From assembly GCA_947625905.1 (NCBI GenBank), contig CANQQJ010000006.1, forward strand, positions 1-64,000: a stretch of DNA of 64,000 bases. The letters are read 5' to 3'. A model generated the notes under the pieces. The model ran no database searches, was not told the DNA's origin, and saw nothing but the letters and a program-made list of their open reading frames with translations. Every line of letters begins with the position of its first letter. The first letter of the stretch is position 1. Below are positions 8,278 through 18,600 of this stretch, in pieces. The position numbers and the translations under genes are program-made. The DNA comes from an uncultured Clostridia bacterium (lineage in GTDB: Bacteria; Bacillota; Clostridia; Monoglobales; Monoglobaceae).

Positions 8278-9684
8278 CTAATTCAAATTGTCCAGGTAGT
8301 TGCTTTGGAATTCCTTATTGGCGGTGGACACCAGCGACGGAATATCCGCGTTTTGATTGGTAAGAACTTCCTGGATCAGCTTATCCAGCGTGCCGTACAG
8401 TTCCTGGGCGCAGATCTCCACCTCAGGATGCAGCTCAATGCTCGTATCATTCAGCGACTCGTTGTAGAGTTTAACGTGGTTCAGGTCTACATTCGCGTAC
8501 TTCTCCAGCATCTCTTTGCGGAATTCGGCCACTTCGGTATCATCCTTATAGACTTTGAGGGTATCGATACCAACCGCTGTATTGGTGGCTATCTTCTTCT
8601 GGTATTCCTCTTCGATAGCCTGCTTGCCCACATCGTCAAGTCTGAAGCCCTTGCCCGTCTTTTCCAGCCACTTGATAGCCGCGTCGATCTGATCCTCGGT
8701 CGCGCCGGCCGAGACCGTCGCCGTATATCCGCCCGTCAGAGTCACGTGTTTGGCGGGTCCCTCCGGGATAGGCATAATGCCGATATTCTCAAAAGGCATT
8801 TCAAACTTTTTCAGTCGATCCACCATGTTGGGAGCTCCCAGGATCATTCCGACATTCCCCAGAGAAAACTGGCGATAATATTCATCCGGATCGATCAGGA
8901 TATTATCCACAAAAATTCCGTGTTCCCACTTCAAATCGCTGATAAACTTCAGAGCATCGTACATCTCCTGACAATCAAATGTGGCGGTATAGCTGCCGTC
9001 ATCGTTGGCCTTGACAAACTCCACACCGTAGCTCCACGCAATCGGCGAGAAGATCCAGCCGCCGTTGTTGTTCATTGTGGGGATTATGAATCCGGCCTTG
9101 CCGGTGGTCTCCTTTATCTTTTTTCCAAACTCGATCACATCGTCCCATGTCTTGGGCTGCTGCGGCGTGCCGTCATCATTCATCAGTCCGGCCTGCTCAA
9201 ACAGATCCGCGTTGTAGGCAAGACCCAGGGTGTAGGCGTCGGTGGGATAGGTGTAGATCTTCCCGTCTCTTGAAATAAGGTCCAGAATGCTCTCGTTATA
9301 TACGTTCTCGTAGCCGGCGCGCTTCAGTCCGTCGGTAATATCCGCGCCGTAATCACCGGAAATGATCTTCTCGATCTCGGTGAAATTGGAATAGTACACG
9401 TTCGGAAGCTGACCCGCAGCTGCCTTGGAATAGAAGGTTTGCAAATCAAACGCCCAAGTGTCCGGCACTATTGATATGTCCGGGTTCGCTTCCTCAAACT
9501 CCGCTTTCTGTTTGGTTATCAGGTCTAATGCCGTGCCTTCCTTGGTCGGCCAGTTGCCAACAGAAATAACGGTCTGACCCTGATCATTCTTGTCGTTTCC
9601 GGTCTGTGTCGCCGTGCATCCCGTGACAGCCGCCACTGCTAAGGCGAGTATCACGACGATAGCTAAAACTTTCTTTGCTTTCAT
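8278..9684 (-). CDS. Sugar ABC transporter substrate-binding lipoprotein (family 1)
   Basis: A 468-residue extracellular solute-binding protein. The N-terminus is a lipoprotein signal with lipobox AVTGC (Cys23), so the mature protein is lipid-anchored outside the membrane. The mature part has the family layout: TVISVGNWPTKEG first strand, a hinge region around FIIPTMNNNGGWIFSPIAW, and GNVGMILGAPNM later. Start ATG at 9684 has AGAGGA 7 nt upstream. The two permease genes follow immediately. It sits just downstream of two SLH surface proteins, so it probably collects sugars released at the surface. The ligand cannot be read from sequence. Confidence 0.9.
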   Translation of the reverse strand: MKAKKVLAIVVILALAVAAVTGCTATQTGNDKNDQGQTVISVGNWPTKEGTALDLITKQKAEFEEANPDISIVPDTWAFDLQTFYSKAAAGQLPNVYYSNFTEIEKIISGDYGADITDGLKRAGYENVYNESILDLISRDGKIYTYPTDAYTLGLAYNADLFEQAGLMNDDGTPQQPKTWDDVIEFGKKIKETTGKAGFIIPTMNNNGGWIFSPIAWSYGVEFVKANDDGSYTATFDCQEMYDALKFISDLKWEHGIFVDNILIDPDEYYRQFSLGNVGMILGAPNMVDRLKKFEMPFENIGIMPIPEGPAKHVTLTGGYTATVSAGATEDQIDAAIKWLEKTGKGFRLDDVGKQAIEEEYQKKIATNTAVGIDTLKVYKDDTEVAEFRKEMLEKYANVDLNHVKLYNESLNDTSIELHPEVEICAQELYGTLDKLIQEVLTNQNADIPSLVSTANKEFQSNYLDNLN

Positions 9685-9710
9685 GATTTTTTCCTCTCTT
9701 TCTATATTTT

Positions 9711-12221
9711 TTATTTTATAATTTCAATCGAATTAATCGCTCCTCTGTACAAAGTTACCGCGACAATATCACCCATGGCCATGGCTTCGCTTATATCTCC
9801 CTTGCTGCCGGCTCTGCAGGTTTCCTTCGCGTCGGGATCAAACACGCCTATGTTGGTCGTGCTTATCGGGAAACGAACGGTTGGCGTTCTGTCGTCCGTG
9901 ATCGACAAGTCGGCATAATCATCGCCGACAGCAATTATTCTGCCTATCGCCACGTAATGATTCGCGTCGCCCCACGAACCTATCTCTTTCGGCGTCTCAA
10001 AAATATTGCCGCTTGAGTCTGAGCCGTATTGCAGAGTAACATTTAAGAGCTCGTTTTTACCGTTAAGTGAAATCGTCACAATATTTCCCTTTATCAGGTT
10101 ATTTTTCCCGTTAAACGTGTCCGCCATGTAATATTCTCTTTTCGCCGATCCGCTCATCAATGTGACAACTTCGCGGATCTCCTGCTTATCTTCGTCCCAA
10201 GCGGAAGATATACCGTCGACCACAAACGCTCCTCTTTGTTCTTTGCCGTACTCGAACAGATCTTTATGCAGCACAAGCACATCGGCCGCTCCAGGTTTGT
10301 CGGTATTGACAATTCTGTAGCTGTCCACGGTATTGTTGGACCACGCTTCAAGCAAGGATTTTGTTCCGATCGCGTACGCTTCATCAACATCACGGTTTTC
10401 CGCGGACGGGACAACAAACACAACCGTTGTCGACGCCGCCCAAATCAGTTTGCCGACAGAGGACGAACCATAGGTGCCCTCGGAATTGCTGAATTCCTTG
10501 ATCAGACCGCCGCCCGATGCGTTGGGATAGCATGTGTCTATCTCTTTGATCACATTATTTTCATCGGCTCTGAACAGTATAAGCTGATCGGCAACTCCGC
10601 TGCATGCCAGTTCAAGACCCGCCGCCTGCAAGTCGGGAGTTTTTCTCATCACGCCGTCTATTGAAGTGTTTTTCGCCAGCGTGTATGTCGCGAAAGTTCC
10701 GTCGTCCTTAAAAATCTTCAAGTACAGCGCGCTGTCTATCCAGTCGTCTGACACTGAGTAATTGCTTATCCAGCCGCAGCTCATTCCGTCCTTTTGCTCG
10801 GCGGCAATATCCCAAACATATCCGGCGTGATCCATATAAAGCGTCACCCGTTCTCCCGGCGAGTTTAAAAACTCTCTGCCCGGATACACCATGTATTCGT
10901 TTCCTTCCACGGTAAGCCATATATCATCGCCTTGGTTACGCTTCTCGGATATCGCGCCTTTGACCGTCGCGTTTGAAACAATGAGCTTTAAATAAACATC
11001 CGACTCAAACACACTCACAACACTGCCGCTTGCGATCGAATCAAGCGCAAGCTCGTTTCCGTTTGCATCGGTGATATATGTCGGTCTTAGATCCGCGTTC
11101 GCGTTGATCACGGTTCCGTCCTTGCCGTAAATCAATCTGTCAGCCGCGCTTACCGACATAACTGACACGTTATAATAGCTGTCAATTATAACCGTGTCAT
11201 AACCCGATCCGCTTCTCGATGAAAATACGGTGATCTTGCCCGACTTAAAGCTGCTGAACGCGCTTTTAACATTATCCGAAGCATTTCCGCCGTTTAAGAT
11301 AACATTCACGTTTTGCTGAAGTTTTACGGTCCTTTCGTGGCCGTTCTCATCGCAGTATGTCAAAACATATGTATCGCTGTTAAAGCTTGGTTGGTTCTTT
11401 TCGGTTATTTCTATATTATAAGCATTTTCGTCAACGCATATATAAAATAATTTCGGATCATCTTTCGATGTGTAGAAAGCGCCGACGTTCTTGCCCATGT
11501 ATCGGTACGGATCATCAATGTCGCATTTGACTGCCAAATCGCCTATTCTCATTGATCCGTTCCTCACGGTATCATTCCCGTCTATTACGGAATCATTTAC
11601 CGCATTCACTATGCCTCTTGTATAATACATATCATAGCGGATCTCCATGAATGTTTGGCTGCCAGGAGCTATTCCGCTTCCGATGTATGTAAACGGATAT
11701 CCGACAAGTGCATTATAAAACAGATTGACCGCATCGCCATAACTCAAGCCGCCTTCGGAGACCCCGTCCAGCAGACCCATTCTCCGCGCTATTGTGGTGT
11801 ACATTTCATATTCCATAGCTCCCGCGCCGTACCCTTTCATCAAGGCGCACGCCGCCTCGGAACGGTCGATTATATCGTTCGGCCTGAACAGTCTGTCTGA
11901 ATCGACAGTCAGTATTCCTGCGCCGATAAGCCGCGCTGTAACATTCCACAATTCATCATCCTCGCTTATGTCCACAAAATATCTTTCGGAAGATTTTACC
12001 GTGGTATCGATATTTAACAGCTCTGCCAACATCTTAACAAATTCGCCGCGAGTTACTGGGCTGTCAAGCGCCGCAGCATCATCCTCTTCGATAACATCAA
12101 GTTTCTCAAGGAGACCTATTCTGTCATTTGTGTCTGTCACGATCGGCGACTCGGAATAAACGGTCGTAAACAAAGATATAAGTCCGGCAAGCAGCAAAAT
12201 TGAACATAATATTTTTTTCAT
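9711..12221 (-). CDS. Secreted SLH-domain protein with long beta-rich C-terminal part
   Basis: An 836-residue exported protein: signal peptide MKKILCSILLLAGLISLFTTVYS (1-23), then N-terminal SLH-like repeats (about 40-180; SPVTRGEFVKMLAELL, DIIDRSEAACALMKGYG, GLSYGDAVNLFYNALVG). SLH repeats bind cell-wall pyruvylated polymers, so it should be surface-attached by its N-terminus, unlike the C-terminal SLH proteins in this window. The remaining 650 residues are beta-rich and carry no recognised catalytic motif. ATG at 12221 has AGGAGG 8 nt upstream. It lies 12 nt after a larger SLH protein, probably cotranscribed, and before the importer genes. A structural or polysaccharide-holding role is inferred. 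Confidence 0.82.
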   Translation of the reverse strand: MKKILCSILLLAGLISLFTTVYSESPIVTDTNDRIGLLEKLDVIEEDDAAALDSPVTRGEFVKMLAELLNIDTTVKSSERYFVDISEDDELWNVTARLIGAGILTVDSDRLFRPNDIIDRSEAACALMKGYGAGAMEYEMYTTIARRMGLLDGVSEGGLSYGDAVNLFYNALVGYPFTYIGSGIAPGSQTFMEIRYDMYYTRGIVNAVNDSVIDGNDTVRNGSMRIGDLAVKCDIDDPYRYMGKNVGAFYTSKDDPKLFYICVDENAYNIEITEKNQPSFNSDTYVLTYCDENGHERTVKLQQNVNVILNGGNASDNVKSAFSSFKSGKITVFSSRSGSGYDTVIIDSYYNVSVMSVSAADRLIYGKDGTVINANADLRPTYITDANGNELALDSIASGSVVSVFESDVYLKLIVSNATVKGAISEKRNQGDDIWLTVEGNEYMVYPGREFLNSPGERVTLYMDHAGYVWDIAAEQKDGMSCGWISNYSVSDDWIDSALYLKIFKDDGTFATYTLAKNTSIDGVMRKTPDLQAAGLELACSGVADQLILFRADENNVIKEIDTCYPNASGGGLIKEFSNSEGTYGSSSVGKLIWAASTTVVFVVPSAENRDVDEAYAIGTKSLLEAWSNNTVDSYRIVNTDKPGAADVLVLHKDLFEYGKEQRGAFVVDGISSAWDEDKQEIREVVTLMSGSAKREYYMADTFNGKNNLIKGNIVTISLNGKNELLNVTLQYGSDSSGNIFETPKEIGSWGDANHYVAIGRIIAVGDDYADLSITDDRTPTVRFPISTTNIGVFDPDAKETCRAGSKGDISEAMAMGDIVAVTLYRGAINSIEIIK

Positions 12222-12233
12222 ATTCGCGTCCTC

Positions 12234-15200
12234 CTACTTTAATAATAATCTGTAAATCATTACCGCCGCTTCCGCCCGCGTCGCCGCCGACAGCGGGGCA
12301 AAATGATCAGCGTCAACACCGTTCACGATTCCCGTTGCTTTAAGTGCGTAAACCGCCTCTTTTGCATAGTCGGCGATATCCGCGTCGTCGATGAACGGAA
12401 ATTCATTTGACGAATCAGCGCTGATAACGTTTTTATACGCGGCCGCATTGAATATCATAACAGCCATATCCTGTCTTGTAATATTTTGACCGATCCCGAA
12501 ATAAATATCGCTGATGCCTTTAACAAGACCCGCGCCCTTTGCGCGCTGTATAAACGGGTAATACCACTCGCTTGGATCCGCGTCCTCAAACGTCAGCTCC
12601 GCCATGGGAGCATCGCCCGCGAATGCCGCGGCGATCAGTTTGGTAAATTCCTCTCTTGTGATATTGTCGTTGGGGAAGAACTCCGTTAAAGTTTTTCCCG
12701 AGATCACATTCTTGACCCTGAGGTTCACGATGGCCTCGCGCGCCCACGGAACCGAACCAATATCCGTAAATATATCCTTTTCCATCGGTGCCGCCGCGCT
12801 TGCGGCCGCGTCTCCTTCCAAAAGTCCGCCCGAACCGTGCTCGATCATAAAATCATGCGAAGCATCGCCCGTCGAATATCCGCCGAAATAGCCGGAACCG
12901 CCGCCCGAGCCGCCGCCAAAACCGCCGCCGGAACCGCCGCCCGAGCCGCTGCCGGAACTTGCCGCAAGGCTGTCGTACTTTTTCAAAAATTCCGTCTTGT
13001 TCGCATACGTGCCGATCATTTCTCGGTACACGCTGCTTGCCGACGAGACGCTTGACCGTCCGAACGCGCTCTTGAATTGGTTAAAAGCGCTTCCTATATT
13101 CGTATATCCGTCAGGCGCTTCCGCAATTTTCAGTACAAGCGCGACCTTCACTGCATCGGAAAGTGCGCTTCTCGATGCCACTTTGTCTGAGCCCGCCGAG
13201 GCTGGCTCCGTCGCAAAAAGCTTGTTGACAAATTCCGTCTCATCGCTTAGGTTTGAAACATACTTATCATACCAAGATCTGAGATCTGCGTCGGCGCTTA
13301 CGGTATCATCAAGCCAACTAATCACGCGCGACGCCAGATCGCTTGAAGCCGACGCGCGGCTGTTGATGACCTGCATTGCCGCGTACTCGCTGCACATCCT
13401 CTTGTTGAATTCGCTGTCGGTCGCTGACAATCCCTCCGCGTACAGTTTCGCCTTAACGGCGTTTTTCTCGGCTTCGGTGAGATTTTTGTCTGTAAGCGCG
13501 TCAAGTCTAAGCTGCTTGATCTTCTCATCGGTAAGTGAATTCGCAAAGGCGTCGGCGCTCGATGTGTCCAGACTGTTTACAAGCGCCGCATAGCCTGCCG
13601 AATCTGTAAACGCAACAGTCGTGCCGTCGATTAGCATTTCTCCGCTTGACAGATTTTTAACGTAAACCGTGCAGTCGCCCGGCTCCTCGGGTTCGATCTC
13701 TGCCGCAAAGCCTCCCGTAACCGTGTCAAAGAACGCCAGCGGGACCGCTTCGCTGTAGATATCATCGGTCTTTGTCAACCCGTCTAAAACTTGTCCGTGG
13801 TTCTTTCCGTTCATTACTGCCTCGATCCAGAGTTCATCATCCGCTCCGGCCGCAGCGGAAACGATTATCTTATTTGCCGAAGTATCGACTTTTATTCCGG
13901 TCGATTCGGCCGCCGCGTAATTCAAGCTTCCGCCGATCGCCGCGCTGTCCAAAACATTTTGGGAGTCCCAGTTGTCAAACGCGAAAATTTTTATTGAAGT
14001 TACCCCGGTCATATCCCCGGCCGTGAAGCTCTGCGTGAAACTTTTGCCGACGCTGTCCGCGGCTCGTTCCGCTATCTTTATATCGGCGAGCGTGTTGTTT
14101 TTGTACGCGGTATACACAACATACACATTCCCGGGGTCCGCGTAGGTATTGACGTAGTTCACGGCAACGTCAATGCGGTCGTTTTCAGATATATCGGCGA
14201 TCGACGTCGGCTCTGCGCCGCCGATCGACACGCTTGCGATCTCCGCGCGGCACTCGGCGTTCCCCGTTGTAAAGGAGTAAGTTCCCGCGCTCCTGACGCT
14301 TCTGCGTCTTACGCTTTCTATGTCCGACGTTACGTTCAGGGTATATGTCGAATTCGGCTCGAGGCCGTCCACATCAAACGCAACCGTTCCGTCGCAGTGG
14401 ATCGGGTAAATATCAAGCTTCGTTCCGTCTTTTTCAAGATAGATCGTGTCCTTGGTCACCGTTGACTCTTTGAGCACGCTCTTGAAGTTGATCTCTATCC
14501 TCTTGACCGCCGCGCTCACGGCGGGTCCGCTCAGCTTTTCACCGTCCGCGCCTATCAGACTTACGCACATTTCGTTAAATACGGGGACATCCTCGCCGTA
14601 ATTCGGCTCGGCAATGTTCTGAGAGACAGCGAGGCTCCTTATATTTGCTCGCTCACCCGCGATGTTCATAATGTCAAGCCGGGTGACCGGGTCGCTGCCG
14701 CTGATCCCCGGAACAGTAACGGTCTGTCCCGCCGCAACACTGGAAAATATCGTCTTGTCGGCCTGATCGGTGATCGTGGAGGTCAGCGTGCCGTTTTTAA
14801 CATTAAAATCAAACGTGTAGGTTACGTAATCCCTTCTGTATGAGTCGCCGCCGCCGTTCATACCCGAGCCTGTGGAAGCTCTCACTCCGTTTCTGGACTC
14901 TGAGGCGGAAAGCAGCTGTTTTGAGCCTCCGTTGTTTACCGCGAACAGGTTCGTGCCGTTCAGCACGTTGTCGTCAGCGTCCTTAACATTTACGGCAAGC
15001 ACTACCTTAAAGTCATTGGCCGTGGGTCCGGACGGCTTTAACGCCTTTTGCAGCTCTTCAAAGTTAATTGCCAAAAGGCTTTGCGCGGAGTCCGAAACAT
15101 TACTCTTAAGCCCGCCGTCTGCCGACGAACCGTCCGAGTCGAGCGCCGCGCCGTTCAGCGTTATACCGCCGGGCAGCGATCCCGGATCTTCAAGCGCGCC

Positions 15201-15632
15201 GTCGATATCCAGCTCATACAGAGGCTCGGTGTAGAACTCTGCGCTTATAAATTTCGCTACGTACTCGCCCTGCGTATCCGATGAAACGATCAAAGTGTAT
15301 TTCTCGCTGTCGCTGAGCATTTCTGTCTCACCGATCTTATACCAGCCGGCAAACATATATCCGCCGGCGGGTTCAGCCGTGAACACAACTTCATCATTTT
15401 CATAATACGGAGCGGATTTCGACACAGAGACACTTCCTTTGCTCTCATCGGCACTCCTTGCTGTTACTTTGTAGGAGCCACTGTACACAATTTTTGCATC
15501 ATCGTCGGATTTTACTGTTGATGTTATATACTCCTGATCCGCCGCAGCTTCCGCTGTTTGGAATACCACAGCTCCGAACGCTGTCAGCAGCATCGCCAGA
15601 GACAACAACCCGCATATGGTTTTTCTAAGCAT
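12234..15632 (-). CDS. Large secreted protein with InlB-type repeat, Ig-like domains and C-terminal SLH triplet
   Basis: 1132 residues from ATG 15632 (AAGGAG 8 nt upstream; an in-frame TTG two codons earlier is poorer). Signal peptide about 1-32 (to AEAAA). Then a divergent InlB B-repeat-like domain (about 50-135; ENDEVVFTAEPAGGYMFAGW), a jelly-roll-like region (about 140-345), an SbsA-like Ig domain (about 355-455; SVRRRSVRSAGTYSFTT), a beta domain with TSIKIFAFDNWDS, a helical region (about 685-900), a Gly/Ser-rich linker (about 906-930; GSGGGFGGGSGGGSG), and three SLH repeats (about 945-1132; ITREEFTKLIAAAF, ITRQDMAVMIFNAA, ATRAEAAVMIYRLL). It should be displayed on the cell wall by the C-terminus. 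No catalytic motif; probably an adhesin or binding scaffold. Confidence 0.85.
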   Translation of the reverse strand: MLRKTICGLLSLAMLLTAFGAVVFQTAEAAADQEYITSTVKSDDDAKIVYSGSYKVTARSADESKGSVSVSKSAPYYENDEVVFTAEPAGGYMFAGWYKIGETEMLSDSEKYTLIVSSDTQGEYVAKFISAEFYTEPLYELDIDGALEDPGSLPGGITLNGAALDSDGSSADGGLKSNVSDSAQSLLAINFEELQKALKPSGPTANDFKVVLAVNVKDADDNVLNGTNLFAVNNGGSKQLLSASESRNGVRASTGSGMNGGGDSYRRDYVTYTFDFNVKNGTLTSTITDQADKTIFSSVAAGQTVTVPGISGSDPVTRLDIMNIAGERANIRSLAVSQNIAEPNYGEDVPVFNEMCVSLIGADGEKLSGPAVSAAVKRIEINFKSVLKESTVTKDTIYLEKDGTKLDIYPIHCDGTVAFDVDGLEPNSTYTLNVTSDIESVRRRSVRSAGTYSFTTGNAECRAEIASVSIGGAEPTSIADISENDRIDVAVNYVNTYADPGNVYVVYTAYKNNTLADIKIAERAADSVGKSFTQSFTAGDMTGVTSIKIFAFDNWDSQNVLDSAAIGGSLNYAAAESTGIKVDTSANKIIVSAAAGADDELWIEAVMNGKNHGQVLDGLTKTDDIYSEAVPLAFFDTVTGGFAAEIEPEEPGDCTVYVKNLSSGEMLIDGTTVAFTDSAGYAALVNSLDTSSADAFANSLTDEKIKQLRLDALTDKNLTEAEKNAVKAKLYAEGLSATDSEFNKRMCSEYAAMQVINSRASASSDLASRVISWLDDTVSADADLRSWYDKYVSNLSDETEFVNKLFATEPASAGSDKVASRSALSDAVKVALVLKIAEAPDGYTNIGSAFNQFKSAFGRSSVSSASSVYREMIGTYANKTEFLKKYDSLAASSGSGSGGGSGGGFGGGSGGGSGYFGGYSTGDASHDFMIEHGSGGLLEGDAAASAAAPMEKDIFTDIGSVPWAREAIVNLRVKNVISGKTLTEFFPNDNITREEFTKLIAAAFAGDAPMAELTFEDADPSEWYYPFIQRAKGAGLVKGISDIYFGIGQNITRQDMAVMIFNAAAYKNVISADSSNEFPFIDDADIADYAKEAVYALKATGIVNGVDADHFAPLSAATRAEAAVMIYRLLLK

Positions 15633-15683
15633 TTTCAACGCTCCTTTATAATTATTTTAGATTTTTCACTCAATTAATTTAAT

Positions 15684-18600
15684 TTATTTCAGTTCCTCGA
15701 TCAACGCTTTGTCGAGCATATAGAACGAGTTGTATTGTGATGAGTTGGCCGAGCCGCTGCCCATGCCGCTGCCGTATTCATAGTAGCCGCGGCGAACAGT
15801 GCCGTCGTTCTCATTTACCAAAAATGTCATGGCAAGCTCTCCGTTCTTTTCAACCATATAGTCATCGCCGAATATTACCGACCAGGGGAGCCTTAGCTCA
15901 TATGAGGTGGTTGTTCCCTCGCGCTCGATCGCCAGCTCGTACTTTGACGTATCGAGCATTCCGATCATATCGGCGTCCCAGTGTCTGTCGACCTGCAGCA
16001 AGTCCACGCCGCCAACCTTTGCGATATCGAACTGCGCCAGTGTGGACGAGCCCCTGCTCGGAGCCATAGCGAACTGTATTCCGTCGGATCGGTAGAGAAC
16101 CCCGCCCTGCAGCTTGTCGTCCGAGAAAATGTCGTCCGTGATGTCAGCCCCGAGGTAGAAGTTGTCGTCATCCCACGCCATGTACAGCTTTCCGGACAGA
16201 TCCGTTTCGCCTCCGTAGGGATTGCCGTCGATATAGACGAAGTTCCCGTCCTTTAAGTCGGCAGAGCTGTTTAAGTTCCACTCGCCCGGTTCGAGCTTTC
16301 CGTCGATGGTCGGCGTGGTTTCCATATGCGCGCATACGTTCGGAGTTATCTCTTGCTCGATATTGTAGCTGTCTCCGTTTTCGATCGACACTTCCGCTTT
16401 TAACGACAATTTATTATCAACGATCGCTCCCTCCGGCAGGGCAAGCTTAAGCGTCTGCGACTCCCCGGGTTTCAGAGAGTCAAACGCGAGCGTTTCTCCC
16501 GCCGCCGCCACCGGACTTTCTATCTTAACGATACCGCTCGCGGGCTTGTCATACGAAATATTTTTGAGAGTGAATACCGTTTCCCACTTATCAGCCTGCG
16601 CAAGGCTCTTGGGCTTTATCGAGACCTCGGCGCTGACCTGCGGGCTGTAGCTTATCTCAAGTGCGCGATATAACACGGGGCTGCCCGATTGATCCTTTAG
16701 CGTCAGTTCCAAGCTGCCGCTCAGCGTGCTTATATTCATTCGCGTGCCCATATCCCATGCGGACTCATCGGACAGTTCCGCGCCGCCGCCTTTTGACTCA
16801 AGCACCAGCTTATTAATGCCGCGCGAAAATCCTGTCTGCTCGCGAATTGAAATATCATCGCTGCCCGAAATTTCAACTGCGGCGGCCGCTCCGTCGGTTT
16901 GCGCGATCCGCAGCGCCGCGGCTCCGTTGTTCGGGATATTTATCGAATCCGCGCTGAACCTGAACTGCGGCTCGGCTTTCTCAAACGCTCCGAACTTTCC
17001 TATCAGATAAATCGGCATAGCATCGCAGACCATCTGAAAACTGCCGTTTGACGCGCACAACGGTTTCTCGTTTCCATACATATCGACCATTGTCACGCTG
17101 TCGGCCCCGAGATTAAGGCCGACACTTTCAGAGCCGTCCTCGACCTTCCAGACAAGGGCACAGTCCCTGCCGTCTTTCAGCTTATAACGGTATGCGGCAA
17201 CGTCCTCGCCGACCTGCACGGATGATACAAACTCAGAACCGGTCATAAGGTCGTTCCATGTTGTCGCTGCCAAATATGACGGCTTTGCACCGTACGGGAC
17301 GTGCGTATCCGGCCCGCGCAGCAGTCCGAAGTGATTTTCCGCGCTGTCAAGACTCTCTCCGCCGTCGTTGATGGTGTACCAGTCAATTCGCTCCATCAAA
17401 TCATTCGCGTCGTTTAACACATTCATTCTCACAAAGTATGATGCCTGATGCATTCTGTCGGGATAGCCCCTCTCTCCCACGCTCGGCCAGCCATACTCGG
17501 TGCCGCGCAGAGGCTTGTCGGCTATGCCGTACTTCTCCATAAGCTTTTTAAGATTATTGATAGCGGCAACCGCTCCGCCGCCTTCGGGGGTCGAGGTGTT
17601 GGTATACGGATGGATCGATATTCCGTCCATATATTCACCGCCGCCCGCCGCCAGAACTCTTTCCAGCCATGCGCCGTCGCCCGACGGCACACCGATCGTG
17701 GACATTCCCCATACGAACAGATCGGGATACGCCGCTTTCAGCGCCGGATACACGCGCTTTACAAATTCCGCGTATACCTCGGGCGGCTGATTGTCTGCGT
17801 TGAAATAGGGGCCTATGTTGTTCCATTCGTTCCACAGCTCGACCTCAAACTCATTTTCGGTTCCGAACCGCTCCTTTGTATCCTTAACAAAATTCAAAGC
17901 GTAATCGACAAAGCCCTTTAATGTCGCGTCGGTCGAAGGCGGTAGATCGCTGCCGTAGACCGGATTGTTAAACGCGAGTATCTCCAGATGACCTATGCCC
18001 TTTTCGCGCTTTGCGTTCAGGTGCGATATGTACGCGTCGCTCATAGCGTATACCTTCTTAGCGCGCTCGTACGTCTGCCAGGCATGTTCCGATCGTGTTG
18101 ACACGAAACCGGCCTTGTCTATGAATTCAAGGTTTACAAGAGGATCACCCATTCGCGTGTGTCGGATATGGTTTTCTATGCCGAGCTTCGGGTTGCGCGT
18201 GCCCGCGTCCGGCAGACGCACCAGTGAAAAGTCGGTAACGTCGCGCCCCACGACCTCGCCCGTCGTTTTGTTATACAGTGTGCTGTACAAGTAATAGAAC
18301 CCGTATTTATTCACACCCGGAAGCGTGATCTCCGTTTCGGTATCGCCGTCCGCCTTGACGGCCACATCACGCGTCTCGCTGAAGTATGTATGACCGCTTT
18401 CGTTTTTCGCGGTCGTTTCAAGCGTCAGCTCTCTGTCCTCGGATGCGATGCTCGAAATTGTTATTTTCGCATCGATAGGCTTGCCCGCGTCCTCCTCGAA
18501 CGTAACGTTGCCCGTGCCGCCTATCTCAGCGGTCATGAAATACTGTGTGAACATTTCCTCGGGAATCTCAACGCCCGCCTCGCTGATCGATTTAAGCGTA